Below, in pieces: positions 1 to 8,364 of a DNA stretch of 64,000 bases. The position numbers were made by a program, and so were the translations under genes. The DNA lies in NCBI GenBank assembly GCA_910575795.1, contig CAJTGE010000016.1:1-64000 (forward strand). The letters are read 5' to 3'. Positions within the stretch are counted from its first letter, which is position 1. Each line of letters opens with the position of its first letter. The notes below the pieces were generated by a model. The model made no database searches, was not told where the DNA came from, and was given only the letters and a program-made list of their open reading frames with translations. Source of the stretch: Clostridiaceae bacterium. Lineage in GTDB: Bacteria > Bacillota > Clostridia > Lachnospirales > Lachnospiraceae.

Positions 1-49
1 AGGATCACCGTAGAAAAATAATGATAATCTTGCGGAGAGACAACTTTAG

Positions 50-92
50 GCTGCTTTAGCAGCAGAGCGAACCTACCGGCTTTAGCCGGTAG
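50..92. other. Two tandem small hairpins
   Basis: Two perfect inverted repeats lie side by side: GCTGCT/AGCAGC at 50-63 and CTACCGGC/GCCGGTAG at 73-92 with a TTTA loop. There is no T-run on either strand, so termination is only a possibility. They lie just past the stop of a short minus-strand protein remnant. Confidence 0.4.
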
Positions 93-100
93 TGGTTCAG

Positions 101-205
101 TTACAGATATTTTTTAGATGCTTCCGCGCTGAGATGATACTGTTCCTGGATTTTGGCTTGGATAATCGGCGGGATGTCTAAATTCTTTAATATGGAATCG
201 TTGTT
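101..205 (-). pseudogene. C-terminal remnant of an unrecognised protein
   Basis: Reading the minus strand from 205 to the TAA at 101-103 gives about 34 residues without a start codon, containing IPPIIQAKIQEQYHLSAEA and ending KKYL. It is bounded upstream by an in-frame stop (206-208). The residue pattern looks protein-like, of the sort seen at ends of mobile-element proteins, but I do not recognise the family. The rest of 206-580 shows no open frame I can support. Confidence 0.25.
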
Positions 206-580
206 TTAATAACCTGTTTTTTGTATGTTTGCTTTTAGGTGCTTCCCCCTTTTCTATACGTCCACAGTCTGGTAATCAAGCCATTAGCCTATCTATCCAT
301 TTCTTTGAATACCCTTTTACAAAGTGTTTACAGTTTGGGCTTCCATTTGTTATTTCAAGCCGGGCATTCATATAGTATTTCCCACGGCGGTAACTAACAT
401 TTCAGGCGATACCTTTCTCTTGCCGTGTCCGCCTTATAAGGTACATTATATACGGGACTTGTAAAATTTGTTGAAATTTGACGAAGATATGGTAAAATAA
501 TCGTAAACGGTATCTACCGTTTACTTTGGATGAAGTAAAGATTGCTCTTTTGATAATATTCTGATAAAATCAGGATAGAA
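206..580. other. Gene-free stretch upstream of the toxin-antitoxin pair
   Basis: No supported coding frame, RNA gene or repeat was seen here. The part near 470-580 is AT-rich and probably carries the promoter of the antitoxin gene that starts at 604, but I cannot assign -35 and -10 boxes with confidence. Confidence 0.4.
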
Positions 581-603
581 TAATGATAAAGGAGTGCTTA
601 AAC

Positions 604-864
604 ATGATACAGATTCGGCCTGTTTCTGACCTAAGGAATAAATTCCCGGAAATTGAGACCATCGTAAACAATGGGGAGCCGGTCTACCTTACAAAGAACG
701 GTTATGGCGCGATGGTAGTTTTAAGCCTGGAGGAGTATGCAAGCCTGACAGACAGTATTGAAATGAAACTTGATGAAGCTGACCGGCAGGCAGTTATATC
801 GGAAGAAAGGCTTTCCCATGAAACAGTCTTCCGTAATGCAAGGGGTGCAGTGCATGGAAAATAA
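604..864 (+). CDS. Phd/YefM-family antitoxin
   Basis: This 86-residue protein has the Phd/YefM antitoxin layout: an N-terminal DNA-binding part (IRPVSDLRNKFPEIE, then EPVYLTKNGYGAMVVLSLEEY) and a charged C-terminal tail that would wrap the toxin. Known members neutralise the partner toxin and repress their own operon. The ATG at 604 is preferred over one at 583 because AAAGGAG (590-596) sits at the right distance. Its stop overlaps the start of the toxin gene by 11 bp, the usual coupled arrangement. The neighbourhood (kinase remnant, unusual base composition) suggests an acquired patch. Confidence 0.88.
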   Translation: MIQIRPVSDLRNKFPEIETIVNNGEPVYLTKNGYGAMVVLSLEEYASLTDSIEMKLDEADRQAVISEERLSHETVFRNARGAVHGK

Positions 865-1168
865 ACCCTATCAGCTTCGGTATTTGCAGATATTTGAGCA
901 GGATTTGATCAGTACGGCGAATTATATTACAAAAGTTTTGAAAAATGAGGATGCGGCGCTTCGGCTGATTGATGATGTGGAGACCGCTATCCTGGAAAGG
1001 CTGAATAATCCTGTTGCCTTTGAGCCATACCGTTCTGCAAAAAAGCGTGACCACCCCTATTATCGAATTTATGTGAGGAATTGTGTTGTCTATTATGTGG
1101 TGATTGGTGACGTGATGGAGGTTCGGCGCCTGTTATATGGCGCAAGGGATACCGACAGGCACTTATAA
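854..1168 (+). CDS. RelE/ParE-family toxin
   Basis: This 104-residue protein resembles RelE/ParE toxins: an N-terminal helical hairpin (FEQDLISTANYITKVL, AALRLIDDVETAI), a central Pro/Arg/Tyr segment (FEPYRSAKKRDHPYYRIYV) and a C-terminal strand plus RRLLYGARD. Whether it is a ribosome-dependent RNase (RelE-like) or a gyrase poison (ParE-like) cannot be told; the motif 'YRIYVRNCVVYYVV' fits either. The ATG at 854 inside the antitoxin's end is chosen because it gives the normal toxin length. A frame upstream to 770 is open but would lie inside the antitoxin gene. Confidence 0.85.
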   Translation: MENKPYQLRYLQIFEQDLISTANYITKVLKNEDAALRLIDDVETAILERLNNPVAFEPYRSAKKRDHPYYRIYVRNCVVYYVVIGDVMEVRRLLYGARDTDRHL

Positions 1169-1185
1169 CGAATACAGGGTTCAGG

Positions 1186-1217
1186 GCAGTTAGTCATTGA
1201 TGATTAGCTGCTTTTTT
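1186..1217 (+). terminator. Intrinsic terminator after the toxin-antitoxin operon
   Basis: A 12-bp stem (1186-1197 with 1200-1211, some G-U pairs) is followed by six T residues at 1212-1217, 18 bp past the toxin stop. The form is that of a Rho-independent terminator. Confidence 0.75.
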
Positions 1218-1396
1218 CATTTTTGAAATGAGAATTTATAGAATTATCAACTATAAATGAGCAAATTTGAATTTTCACAAAATTTGCTTTAAATGCGTTA
1301 AAACTAAAGACACCATACCTTTTTGGGTGTATACTGTTTTTGCCTAGAAAACAATAACCTACAAAGGATGATGTCTTATAGAGAACAGTATATACC
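1218..1396. other. Gene-free AT-rich stretch with an inverted repeat
   Basis: No coding frame is supported. GTATACTGTT near 1328-1337 and its inverted partner AACAGTATATACCCC at 1383-1397 form a near-perfect dyad about 45 bp apart. It lies directly before the decayed sensor-kinase gene and may be a leftover operator or element end. Confidence 0.35.
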
Positions 1397-1811
1397 CCAT
1401 TCAACGCTGCTTTATAAAGAGGCTGTCATGTGATCAGGGAGTGAAATTCCGCTATGTGGTAATGGGAAAGGCAGCCGGGATATGGGAAATCTTGTCTATA
1501 ACCTTCTGAAAAACGGAATCGAGGCAAGCGCCAGGACACAGGGAGAACGCGAGGTGGAGATCGTGGCGCGAAACGATGCGTCCAAAACGGAGATAGAGGT
1601 CATCAACAGCATTTGCGGATCCGTGATAAAAGAAAACACGTGGCTGGAAAGCCAAAAGGAGAACCGCTCAGAGCATGGATTCGGAATGAAGAGTATCCGG
1701 GAAATCGTAGAGAAATACCATGGGGAATACGTGTACGCGGAAGAAGGCAATCTGTTTATACAGAAAATAATTCTGAGGACATTCCAGGCAGCGGTTTTGC
1801 CGGAATCTTAA
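1397..1811 (+). pseudogene. Decayed GHKL sensor histidine kinase (AgrC-like), C-terminal part
   Basis: The open part from 1482 encodes about 109 residues with the ATP-binding signatures of a GHKL kinase: the N box MGNLVYNLLKNGIEAS and the G2-like stretch SEHGFGMKSIREIVEKYHG. This is the catalytic domain of quorum-sensing kinases such as AgrC. Nothing codes for the membrane sensor or the dimerisation histidine. Between about 1397 and 1481 other frames still give kinase-like pieces (LLYKEAV, then CDQGVKFRYVVMGK) separated by frameshifts and a stop. It is therefore a truncated, frameshifted remnant; no response regulator or peptide gene is nearby. Confidence 0.7.
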
Positions 1812-1815
1812 AATC

Positions 1816-1950
1816 ATGCGCCGGTTCTGCGGATCAGATACATTAGGATATATAAAAAATTCAGAGTCAAAGAAGGTATTGGAATTGGTATCAAAAGAAT
1901 CAAATGAGATTTTAGCCCGAAATGCCAGACAGCAATTAAGTAATTGGTAG
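1816..1950 (+). CDS. Very small ORF of unknown function
   Basis: An ATG at 1816 opens a 44-residue frame ending at 1950, with a helical, charged C-terminal half (KVLELVSKESNEILARNARQ). There is no good ribosome site, and the frame starts 5 bp after the kinase remnant. It could be the end of another decayed gene rather than a real product. Confidence 0.2.
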   Translation: MRRFCGSDTLGYIKNSESKKVLELVSKESNEILARNARQQLSNW

Positions 1951-2215
1951 TTTCAAAAGTTTAAGTGCAGAATTTTTTGCGACCTGGATAGAAAGTATAG
2001 GTCATGAGAAAAACAAATAAGCTCTTCATAACAGCTTACGCCTTTACGGTGAATGGAAATAAATATGGTAATATATTTTTATACAGTTAGTATTAGAATT
2101 GAGACAGGCGTTTATAATTGATTTTTATAACGTTTTATGAGATGATAGCAGCATTGACAGTACAGATATGATTTCCGGCCGGCGGACACGGGGCCGGCGC
2201 CAAAGGGTGGCAGAG

Positions 2216-3052
2216 ATGAAAGGGTTATATGAGCATGAACTGATTATTCCGGATCAGGGATTTTTGTTTAAGGTTTTTCCGTTTGAGGGAAGGGACGGAA
2301 ATTATGTCAGGGCAAAGCACTGGCACCGCTCTGTGGAGATTTTTGCCGTCTATGAGGGGGCGCTTACACTCTTTCTGAACGACGCGCCGTTCCTTTTGGG
2401 GGCGGGACAGATGATGCTGGTCAATTCCAATGAGATCCATTCGATTTCGGCCCCTGAGCCGAACCGGACGCTGGTTTTGCAGATTCCGCTTTCGGTGTTT
2501 GAGGGGTATTATACCGAGGGGCAGTTTATTGATTTTGTACATTCCCTTGGGGATGACGGCGAAGTGATGCGGCTTTTGGAGGAGATCGCCTGCTTTGCCA
2601 GGAGCCGGGAGGCGGGATATGACTGGAAAGCGAGGAGCGCTTTTGCGGAGCTGGTGTTTTGCCTGATTACCAGGTACAGGAGCATGGCGTCAGATGCAGA
2701 GCGCCTGAAAAGATGCCGGCGTATGGACCGGCTTTCTAAAATTACGGATTTTATGCGCGAGCAGTATGCGCAGGAGCTGACGCTTGAACGGGTGGCGGAT
2801 GAATTCGGGTATTCTCCAACGTATCTTTCCCGCATGTTCCGCAAATATGCGGGGATCAATTTTAAAGTGTATCTGCAGGAGATCCGGCTGGAGCTGGCGT
2901 TTCGGGAATATGCCGGCAGCGGGAGGAAGGCGTCGGATATCGCCATGGATTATGGGTTTGCCAGCAGCCGGGCGTTTGCCAGGGAATTTAAGCGCAAGTA
3001 TGGGATGACGCCGAGTGAATTCAGAAGAAGGCAAGAAACAGCAGATAAATAG
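2216..3052 (+). CDS. AraC-family transcriptional regulator
   Basis: The 278-residue product has a cupin-type sensing domain in the first half (HWHRSVEIFAVYEG, then LVNSNEIHSI) and a C-terminal AraC double helix-turn-helix (LTLERVADEFGYSPTYLSRM and ASDIAMDYGFASSRAFAREF, ending KYGMTPSEFRR). Such proteins sense a sugar or metabolite and switch nearby catabolic genes. It reads in the same direction as the isomerase and kinase genes downstream and probably controls them. The ATG at 2216 is chosen because the cupin begins right after it; an in-frame ATG at 2168 would add 16 arginine-rich residues. Neither start has a strong ribosome site. Confidence 0.85.
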   Translation: MKGLYEHELIIPDQGFLFKVFPFEGRDGNYVRAKHWHRSVEIFAVYEGALTLFLNDAPFLLGAGQMMLVNSNEIHSISAPEPNRTLVLQIPLSVFEGYYTEGQFIDFVHSLGDDGEVMRLLEEIACFARSREAGYDWKARSAFAELVFCLITRYRSMASDAERLKRCRRMDRLSKITDFMREQYAQELTLERVADEFGYSPTYLSRMFRKYAGINFKVYLQEIRLELAFREYAGSGRKASDIAMDYGFASSRAFAREFKRKYGMTPSEFRRRQETADK

Positions 3053-3244
3053 CTATATTTTGAGACGAAAAGATAAAATATAGCATGTATAATCGAACTA
3101 CAAAGAGTACGCAGAGAGTGCGGGGCGGGATCCGGAGCTTTTTTTAACATGCTCCGGTATGGATGCGGCCCCGGCGGAGGGAGTGCGTGACAGGTCGGAG
3201 GTTATCTGAATTGTTGCGGGAATGTTAAAAAGGAGGAGAAGGAT
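3053..3244 (+). promoter_or_regulatory. Leader region of the sugar isomerase gene
   Basis: A TATAAT-like box lies near 3089-3094. A CCGGAGC / GCTCCGG dyad with a T-rich loop follows at about 3133-3158. The region ends in AAGGAGGAG just before the ATG at 3245. It is the likely target of the AraC regulator just upstream; exact start point and operator cannot be read from sequence alone. Confidence 0.4.
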
Positions 3245-4717
3245 ATGACGAATATGCCGGATGTGAAGCTGGGGATTGTGGCGGTGAGCCGCGACTGTTT
3301 TCCTAAGAGCCTGTCAGAAAACCGGAGGAAGGCCGTGGCTGCGGCCTGTAAGCTGGAGCTGTTTGAGGCTCCCACGGTGGTGGAGAATGAAAGGGATATG
3401 GAAAAGGCCCTTGCGGAGGTAAAGGAGGCCGGCTGCAATGCGCTGGTCGTGTACCTGGGGAACTTCGGGCCGGAGACGGAGGAGACGCTTTTGGTCAAAT
3501 ATTTTGACGGGCCGGCGATGGTTGCGGCCGCGGCGGAGGAGTCGGGCGACAATCTGATCCAGGGACGCGGCGACGCGTACTGCGGGATGCTCAACGCCAG
3601 CTATAACTTAAAGCTGCGGAATCTGAAGGCGTATATCCCGGAGTATCCGGTGGGGACAGCGGAGGAGACGGCGGCAATGATCGAAGAATTTGTCCCCATT
3701 GCCAGGGCGGTGATTGGCTTAAAGAGCTTAAAGATCATCAGCTTCGGCCCGCGCCCGCAGAATTTCCTGGCCTGCAATGCGCCGATTAAGCAGCTTTACA
3801 ACCTGGGCGTGGAGATCGAGGAGAATTCGGAGCTGGATCTGTTTGAGGCATTTAACCGCCATGCAGGCGATCCAAGGATTGAGGGCGTGGTTCAGGATAT
3901 GGCCCGTGAGCTCGGGGAGGGGAACGGGAAGCCGGAGATTCTGCCGAAGCTTGCGCAGTACGAGCTTACGCTTCTGGACTGGGTTGAGGAACATAAGGGC
4001 TCGCGCTCCTGTGCGGCCATTGCGGGAAAGTGCTGGCCCGCGTTCCAGACGCAGTTTGGCTTTGTGCCCTGCTATGTCAACAGCCGCCTGACCGGGCGGG
4101 GGATTCCGGTTTCCTGCGAGGTGGATATCTACGGGGCGCTGAGCGAATTTATCGGGACTGCCGTAAGCCTTGACGCGGTGACGCTTCTGGATATCAATAA
4201 TACGGTTCCGGACGATATCTTTAAGGAGGATATTGAAGGAACGTACAGCTACGGCCGCCGTGATGTGTTTATGGGCTTCCACTGCGGAAATACGTGCTCC
4301 CGGAAGCTGGCGTTCTGTTCTATGAAGAATCAGCTCATCATGGCAAGGACGCTGCCCGAGGAGGTGACGAATGGGACGCTGGAGGGCGATATCGCGCCGG
4401 GGGAGATCACATTTTTCCGCCTGCAGAGCACTGCGGACGCCAGGCTCCGCGCCTATGTGGCCCAAGGCGAGGTCCTGCCTGTGGCGACGCGCTCCTTTGG
4501 AAGCATCGGCGTATTTGCGATTCCGGAAATGGGACGGTTTTACCGCCATGTGCTGATTGAGAAAAATTATCCGCATCACGGCGCGGTAGCCTTTGGCCAT
4601 TTCGGGAAAGCGCTCTATGAAGTCTTTAAGTATGTGGGAGTACCGGTGGAGGAGATTGAATATAATCATCCAAAGCATGAGAGATACAGCACAGAAAATC
4701 CGTTTGCGATCGGGTAG
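3245..4717 (+). CDS. L-fucose/L-arabinose isomerase family protein
   Basis: The 490-residue protein belongs to the FucI/AraA ketol-isomerase superfamily: an N-terminal Rossmann-like region (VKLGIVAVSRDCF, NALVVYLGNFGPE), a central FGPRPQNFLACNAP segment, and the metal-binding C-terminal half with CEVDIYGALSEF and FHCGNTC. Family members interconvert aldoses and ketoses with a Mn2+ ion; the exact sugar is not readable. It is somewhat shorter than E. coli FucI (about 590) and near AraA (about 500). A strong AAGGAGGAG site precedes the ATG. The xylulokinase-type gene 107 bp downstream would phosphorylate the ketose formed. Confidence 0.85.
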   Translation: MTNMPDVKLGIVAVSRDCFPKSLSENRRKAVAAACKLELFEAPTVVENERDMEKALAEVKEAGCNALVVYLGNFGPETEETLLVKYFDGPAMVAAAAEESGDNLIQGRGDAYCGMLNASYNLKLRNLKAYIPEYPVGTAEETAAMIEEFVPIARAVIGLKSLKIISFGPRPQNFLACNAPIKQLYNLGVEIEENSELDLFEAFNRHAGDPRIEGVVQDMARELGEGNGKPEILPKLAQYELTLLDWVEEHKGSRSCAAIAGKCWPAFQTQFGFVPCYVNSRLTGRGIPVSCEVDIYGALSEFIGTAVSLDAVTLLDINNTVPDDIFKEDIEGTYSYGRRDVFMGFHCGNTCSRKLAFCSMKNQLIMARTLPEEVTNGTLEGDIAPGEITFFRLQSTADARLRAYVAQGEVLPVATRSFGSIGVFAIPEMGRFYRHVLIEKNYPHHGAVAFGHFGKALYEVFKYVGVPVEEIEYNHPKHERYSTENPFAIG

Positions 4718-4771
4718 GGAAACCGTTCCGGCATCTGTTCCTGTTATCAAAACGGCCATAGAAAGGTTTTG

Positions 4772-4800
4772 GTAACAGTTCAGACAACCTGAACTGTTAT
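4772..4800. repeat. 29-bp palindromic mini-element with 8-bp target duplication
   Basis: GTAACAGTTCAG, a 5-bp loop and CTGAACTGTTAT form a near-perfect hairpin. It is flanked by an exact 8-bp direct repeat AGGTTTTG (4764-4771 and 4801-4808). The same hairpin forms the right end of the 133-bp element at 52440-52572, which also has an 8-bp flanking repeat. It lies between the isomerase and kinase genes and could also affect their shared transcript as a hairpin. Confidence 0.75.
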
Positions 4801-4824
4801 AGGTTTTGTCCAGAAAGGAAAAAA

Positions 4825-6294
4825 ATGTATTATATAGGAATCGATCTGGGGACGTCGGCTGTGAAGCTTCTTCTAATGGACAGGGAGGGCGCGGTCCAAA
4901 AGATTGTCTCCAGGGAATATCCGGTGGAATACCCGGCTCCGGGCTGGTCGCAGCAGAACCCGGAGGACTGGAAGCGGGAGAGCTTTGCCGGGATCCGCGA
5001 GCTGACGGACGGGCTTTCCGCGGAAGATGTGCGCGGGATCAGCTTCGGCGGTCAGATGCACGGCCTGGTCGCGCTGGATACCGCAGACAGAGTCATCCGC
5101 CCGGCAATTTTGTGGAACGACGGCCGCTGTAAGGAGGAGACAGACTATCTAAATGAAACGATTGGCAGGGAGCGTCTGTTTTCTCTGACCGGGAATATCG
5201 CGTTTGCGGGCTTTACCGCGCCCAAGCTTTTGTGGATGAAAAAGCATGAGCCAGAGCTTTTCCACCGGATCCGGAAAATTATGCTGCCCAAGGATTACCT
5301 GGCCTGGTGTCTGACCGGCGTCCACAGCACGGATTACTCCGACGCCTCGGGGACGCTTCTCTTAGACGTAAAGCGCCGCGTATGGTCTGAAGAAATGCTG
5401 GATATCTGCGGCCTTTCTATGGAACAGATGCCGCGGCTTTTTGAGAGCTTTGAGCCTGTCGGGCGCATAAAACCGGAGCTTGCGGCCAGACTTGGGGTGG
5501 CAGCAGACTGCGTGGTCGCGGCCGGGGCGGGCGATAATGCGGCGGCGGCTGTCGGTACGGGAACTGTGGGGGAAGGCGGATGCAATATCTCGGTCGGCAC
5601 GAGCGGGACGGTATTTATATCCGGCAGGGACTTCCGGGCAGATAACAATTATGCGCTGCACGCATTCGCCCACGCGGACGGCTGCTATCACCTGATGGGC
5701 TGTATGCTGAGCGCCGCATCCTGCAATAAGTGGTGGATGGACGGGATCCTCGGAACCGGGGATTATCAGAGAGAGCAGGAGGCGGTTGGCGCATTGGGGG
5801 AGAATCCCGTCTTTTTCCTGCCCTATCTGATGGGCGAGCGATCGCCGCACAATAATCCGGATGCCCGCGGCGTATTTATCGGGCTTTCCATGGATACGGA
5901 TCGGGCGAGAATGACGCAGGCTGTCTTAGAGGGCGTGGCCTTTGCCATCCGCGATTCCTTTGAGGTGGCGAAAAGCCTTGGGATCTGTCCGGAGCAGGCC
6001 AGCATATGCGGGGGCGGCGCAAGGAGCGCGCTGTGGAAGCGGATCTTTGCCAATGTCCTGAATAAGCGGATTGCCGAGCTTGAGACAGAAGAGGGCCCGT
6101 CCCTGGGCGCGGCCATGCTGGCGGCTGTGGCGGACGGCGCGTTCCCTTGCGTGGAGGCGGCCGCGGGGCGCATCGTGAAGACTGTCCGGACCATTGAACC
6201 TGAGCCTGCGCTGGCGGCGAAATATGAGGCCCGGTATCAGAAATTCCGCAAGCTGTACCCGGCGCTGGAGAAGGTGTTTGGGGAGATCGTATAG
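4825..6294 (+). CDS. xylB: Xylulokinase-type FGGY carbohydrate kinase
   Basis: The 489-residue protein shows the FGGY kinase plan: phosphate-1 motif GIDLGTSAVKLLLMD at the N terminus, FGGQMHGLVALD and ILWNDGR (sugar binding, XylB-like), GAGDNAAAAVGTG with the catalytic Asp, and the C-terminal adenosine motif CGGGARSALWKRIFA. Length and motifs match xylulokinases, which phosphorylate D-xylulose with ATP in the cytosol. The neighbouring isomerase is of the fucose/arabinose type rather than XylA, so the natural substrate may be another ketopentose or ketohexose. The start at 4825 follows AGGAAAAAA. Confidence 0.88.
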   Translation: MYYIGIDLGTSAVKLLLMDREGAVQKIVSREYPVEYPAPGWSQQNPEDWKRESFAGIRELTDGLSAEDVRGISFGGQMHGLVALDTADRVIRPAILWNDGRCKEETDYLNETIGRERLFSLTGNIAFAGFTAPKLLWMKKHEPELFHRIRKIMLPKDYLAWCLTGVHSTDYSDASGTLLLDVKRRVWSEEMLDICGLSMEQMPRLFESFEPVGRIKPELAARLGVAADCVVAAGAGDNAAAAVGTGTVGEGGCNISVGTSGTVFISGRDFRADNNYALHAFAHADGCYHLMGCMLSAASCNKWWMDGILGTGDYQREQEAVGALGENPVFFLPYLMGERSPHNNPDARGVFIGLSMDTDRARMTQAVLEGVAFAIRDSFEVAKSLGICPEQASICGGGARSALWKRIFANVLNKRIAELETEEGPSLGAAMLAAVADGAFPCVEAAAGRIVKTVRTIEPEPALAAKYEARYQKFRKLYPALEKVFGEIV

Positions 6295-6604
6295 AGAGGA
6301 AGTAAATCTGTATGCAGATAGAAGCTGCCGCAGCATTTCGGGTTATCTGGAGGCTGCGGTATTGCGCTGCTGCAAACGCTTAATTAAAATGAACAGGCAA
6401 AACCGCAAAAAGCATCCTGATTTCCTGCGGCGCGCGGCTGGCTGTCGGACGGCGAATTGAGGGAGGCGCGAACTGCGAATTATTTTTCCAGCCGTTATCT
6501 CATTGACTGCGCAGTGCTGTCTGTAAATGCATAATCCTGCCAAAAATGCGGCGTTCTGTTGTCAGCATGGATTTCTTCCTGAAATATAAAAGGCCATGGT
6601 TCCG
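6295..6604. other. Gene-free stretch after the kinase
   Basis: A CCGCAGC / GCTGCGG dyad at about 6326-6359 may end the kinase transcript but lacks a clear T-run. No coding frame beyond a short fortuitous one was found. Confidence 0.35.
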
Positions 6605-6716
6605 TCATGAGCCCCACGGCCCATTTAAGCGCAGTACTTCCAAAGTTTCTTTTACGGACATCGCATAGTTGACATCCGTGTTGTCATTCTGTATATACTT
6701 TTTGACAGATTGAAAA
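6605..6716 (-). pseudogene. C-terminal stub of a possible Gfo/Idh/MocA oxidoreductase
   Basis: Minus-strand translation up to the TGA at 6605-6607 gives about 37 residues (SVKKYIQNDNTDVNYAMSVK, then ETLEVLR) with no start. The NY(A)MSVKETLEVLR pattern resembles the final helix of sugar-type Gfo/Idh dehydrogenases, where the VKE(S/T)LE segment recurs. The identification is tentative. Nothing upstream continues the frame, so it is a remnant. Confidence 0.3.
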
Positions 6717-6803
6717 AATTTTAGATTGTTATCTATGACTAATATCCGTCTTTTAATGTTTAATCACCACCTATTCGTATATAAACATTGTATCATAAAT
6801 CAA

Positions 6804-7481
6804 TCATGTTTTTCCTGGCGTATTGTATTTCAGCCCCTTAGAAAAGTAATAGCTTACCCATACAAACAAAGCTATAACTGCTATATAATCTGCCAGAAAG
6901 AAAATCAACGGTTCCTCAAAATCGAAAAACACATATTGATTTTGTAAGAACATATAATGCCCGATTTCCCGCCTTATGAACGCATACACGCCATACCCAG
7001 CGACAAGAGCGGCAATTCCACGCAGCATCCATCTTCCGGCTATAGGGAGTTCTTTTATAATCCGCCTTGCCATCCCCATCATCATGCTCCAATGAAAGCC
7101 AAGATGAAGTGACATCAATACAAATCCGCAATAGGCGGAAACCATGTGAACCTCTCTGGCAAAAGCGCCTCCTGCTTTGATTGACAGAAATGATATTGCA
7201 TGTTTAGAAAGAATTGCTCCGCTATACATGGAGCCAGCCATTGTAAGAAGGATTCCAATAACAAGAACCGTCTGCCAGATACGGAACAATGTATATTTCC
7301 CTTTGAAAACACTCCGGATCCATTTCCGGTTTAAAATATGGTGAATGACGAAAAGAACAAACATCCCGATTCCAAGCCATTCATGGGCTGCTTCACCAAT
7401 CAGTTCATAGGTCATCAGAAACAACAGCATGACTGTCATTCCAGTATCCACTACTATTTTCAAAATTGCTTTATGTTTCAT
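6804..7481 (-). CDS. DUF4405-type membrane protein
   Basis: The 225-residue protein has about five to six hydrophobic helices (LKIVVDTGMTVMLLFLMTYE, GMFVLFVIHHILN, ILLTMAGSMYSGAIL, VSAYCGFVLMSLHLGFHW, ALVAGYGVYAFI, DYIAVIALFVWVSYYF). Membrane histidines in VIHHILN, EVHMVSAYCG and SLHLGFHW are typical of DUF4405 proteins, which look like small cytochrome-b-like membrane subunits; haem binding is inference. It starts 21 bp after the flavodoxin lipoprotein gene on the same strand, so the two are probably one transcript and may act together in electron transfer at the membrane. Confidence 0.75.
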   Translation of the reverse strand: MKHKAILKIVVDTGMTVMLLFLMTYELIGEAAHEWLGIGMFVLFVIHHILNRKWIRSVFKGKYTLFRIWQTVLVIGILLTMAGSMYSGAILSKHAISFLSIKAGGAFAREVHMVSAYCGFVLMSLHLGFHWSMMMGMARRIIKELPIAGRWMLRGIAALVAGYGVYAFIRREIGHYMFLQNQYVFFDFEEPLIFFLADYIAVIALFVWVSYYFSKGLKYNTPGKT

Positions 7482-7502
7482 GCCGCCCGCCCCTATGACA
7501 AT

Positions 7503-8213
7503 TTACTGAATGAACCCTTTTTCTGTCAGCCATTCGATAATATCAGGTTCCGAATCCTGAACCACATTGCGTGAAATGGAAAGACCATCTGTAACTACAT
7601 CTGCGTCCGGTTCCATGTCTTTGATTGTGCCGATTGCATCAGAAAAACCGCTCCCGCCGGATGTAACAAAAGGAAGCACTGTTTTCCCTGTCAGATCGTA
7701 CTGGTCAAGAAAACTGTACATAATCATCGGCATATCATAATACCAGTTGGGGAAACCAAAAAAGATGGCGTCATATTGGTCTATATCCTCTACCGTTCCG
7801 GCAATTTCAGGACGGAAATTGCCGGACTGTTCTTTCTGCGCAATATTTTCAAGCTCCGAATGATCCAGCGGATATGGTGTAACCGGCTCAATCCGGAAAA
7901 TATCTGCCCCCGTATTTTCTGCAATGATATAAGCAACATACTGGGTATTCCCCAAAACCTCACCGTCAATAACAACGGTGCTGAGTTCTTCCTCCCTCGA
8001 CATATTCTCAGGCTCTGTAGTTTCCGGCATGGAAAAATATACAACCAGACTTTTTGCTGTAGAATTAGAGTCCATATTTTCAAAATCCTCCGATTGCTGC
8101 TTACCTGATCCTGCAGTAGAATGATTGCTGGAAGGAGAAGCGCTACAGCCGCTGAACGTGGCCGCCGCAAGCAGCAAAGATAAACATAAACCAAATAATT
8201 TTTTCACTGTCAT
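7503..8213 (-). CDS. Flavodoxin-domain lipoprotein
   Basis: The 236-residue protein has a lipoprotein signal peptide (LFGLCLSLLLAAATFSGC, lipobox ending at Cys23), a Ser-rich linker, then a flavodoxin fold: strand and phosphate region VVYFSMPETTEPENM, GADIFRIEPVTPYPLDH, YDAIFFGFPNWYYDMPMIMY (the FMN-proximal W/Y loop) and VLPFVTSGGSGFSDAI. It should be an FMN protein tethered outside the membrane, passing electrons in a redox cluster. The ribosome site is weak (AGGTGA touching the ATG), and an aldo/keto reductase stub ends 4 bp upstream, so translation may once have been coupled to that gene. Confidence 0.82.
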   Translation of the reverse strand: MTVKKLFGLCLSLLLAAATFSGCSASPSSNHSTAGSGKQQSEDFENMDSNSTAKSLVVYFSMPETTEPENMSREEELSTVVIDGEVLGNTQYVAYIIAENTGADIFRIEPVTPYPLDHSELENIAQKEQSGNFRPEIAGTVEDIDQYDAIFFGFPNWYYDMPMIMYSFLDQYDLTGKTVLPFVTSGGSGFSDAIGTIKDMEPDADVVTDGLSISRNVVQDSEPDIIEWLTEKGFIQ

Positions 8214-8217
8214 TCAC

Positions 8218-8364
8218 CTAATACCAATCATGTTTTTCGCCCCGGTCAAGGCAAGCCTGGATCGATCGGGCCGGATATTCCATCTCGTTTCCCGGATAAA
8301 TTTTTGTCGTAACGAAAATATCCTCCCGCTGTACAATCCCTTCATTGATTGCCTCCCTTATCAC
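8218..8364 (-). pseudogene. Aldo/keto reductase N-proximal fragment
   Basis: On the minus strand from about 8364 to the TAG at 8218-8220 the translation contains IREAINEGIVQREDIFVTTK, then IYPGNEME and SIQACLDRG. This is the well-conserved aldo/keto reductase segment around the catalytic-lysine strand. The N terminus with the catalytic Asp/Tyr and the whole C-terminal barrel are absent. It overlaps by one base the end of the flavodoxin remnant upstream. It looks like the scar of a deletion in a reductase gene that belonged to this cluster. Confidence 0.7.

Noticed and set aside
50..92. Possible tRNA-like fold of the tandem hairpins
   Set aside because: Only two short stems, no acceptor stem, anticodon arm or CCA.
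3728..4759. Long minus-strand ORF opposite the sugar isomerase
   Set aside because: Shadow of a GC-rich gene; composition is His/Arg-rich and it has no recognisable domain. The same holds for long antisense frames at 38087-39430, 53114-54124 and 24964-25659.
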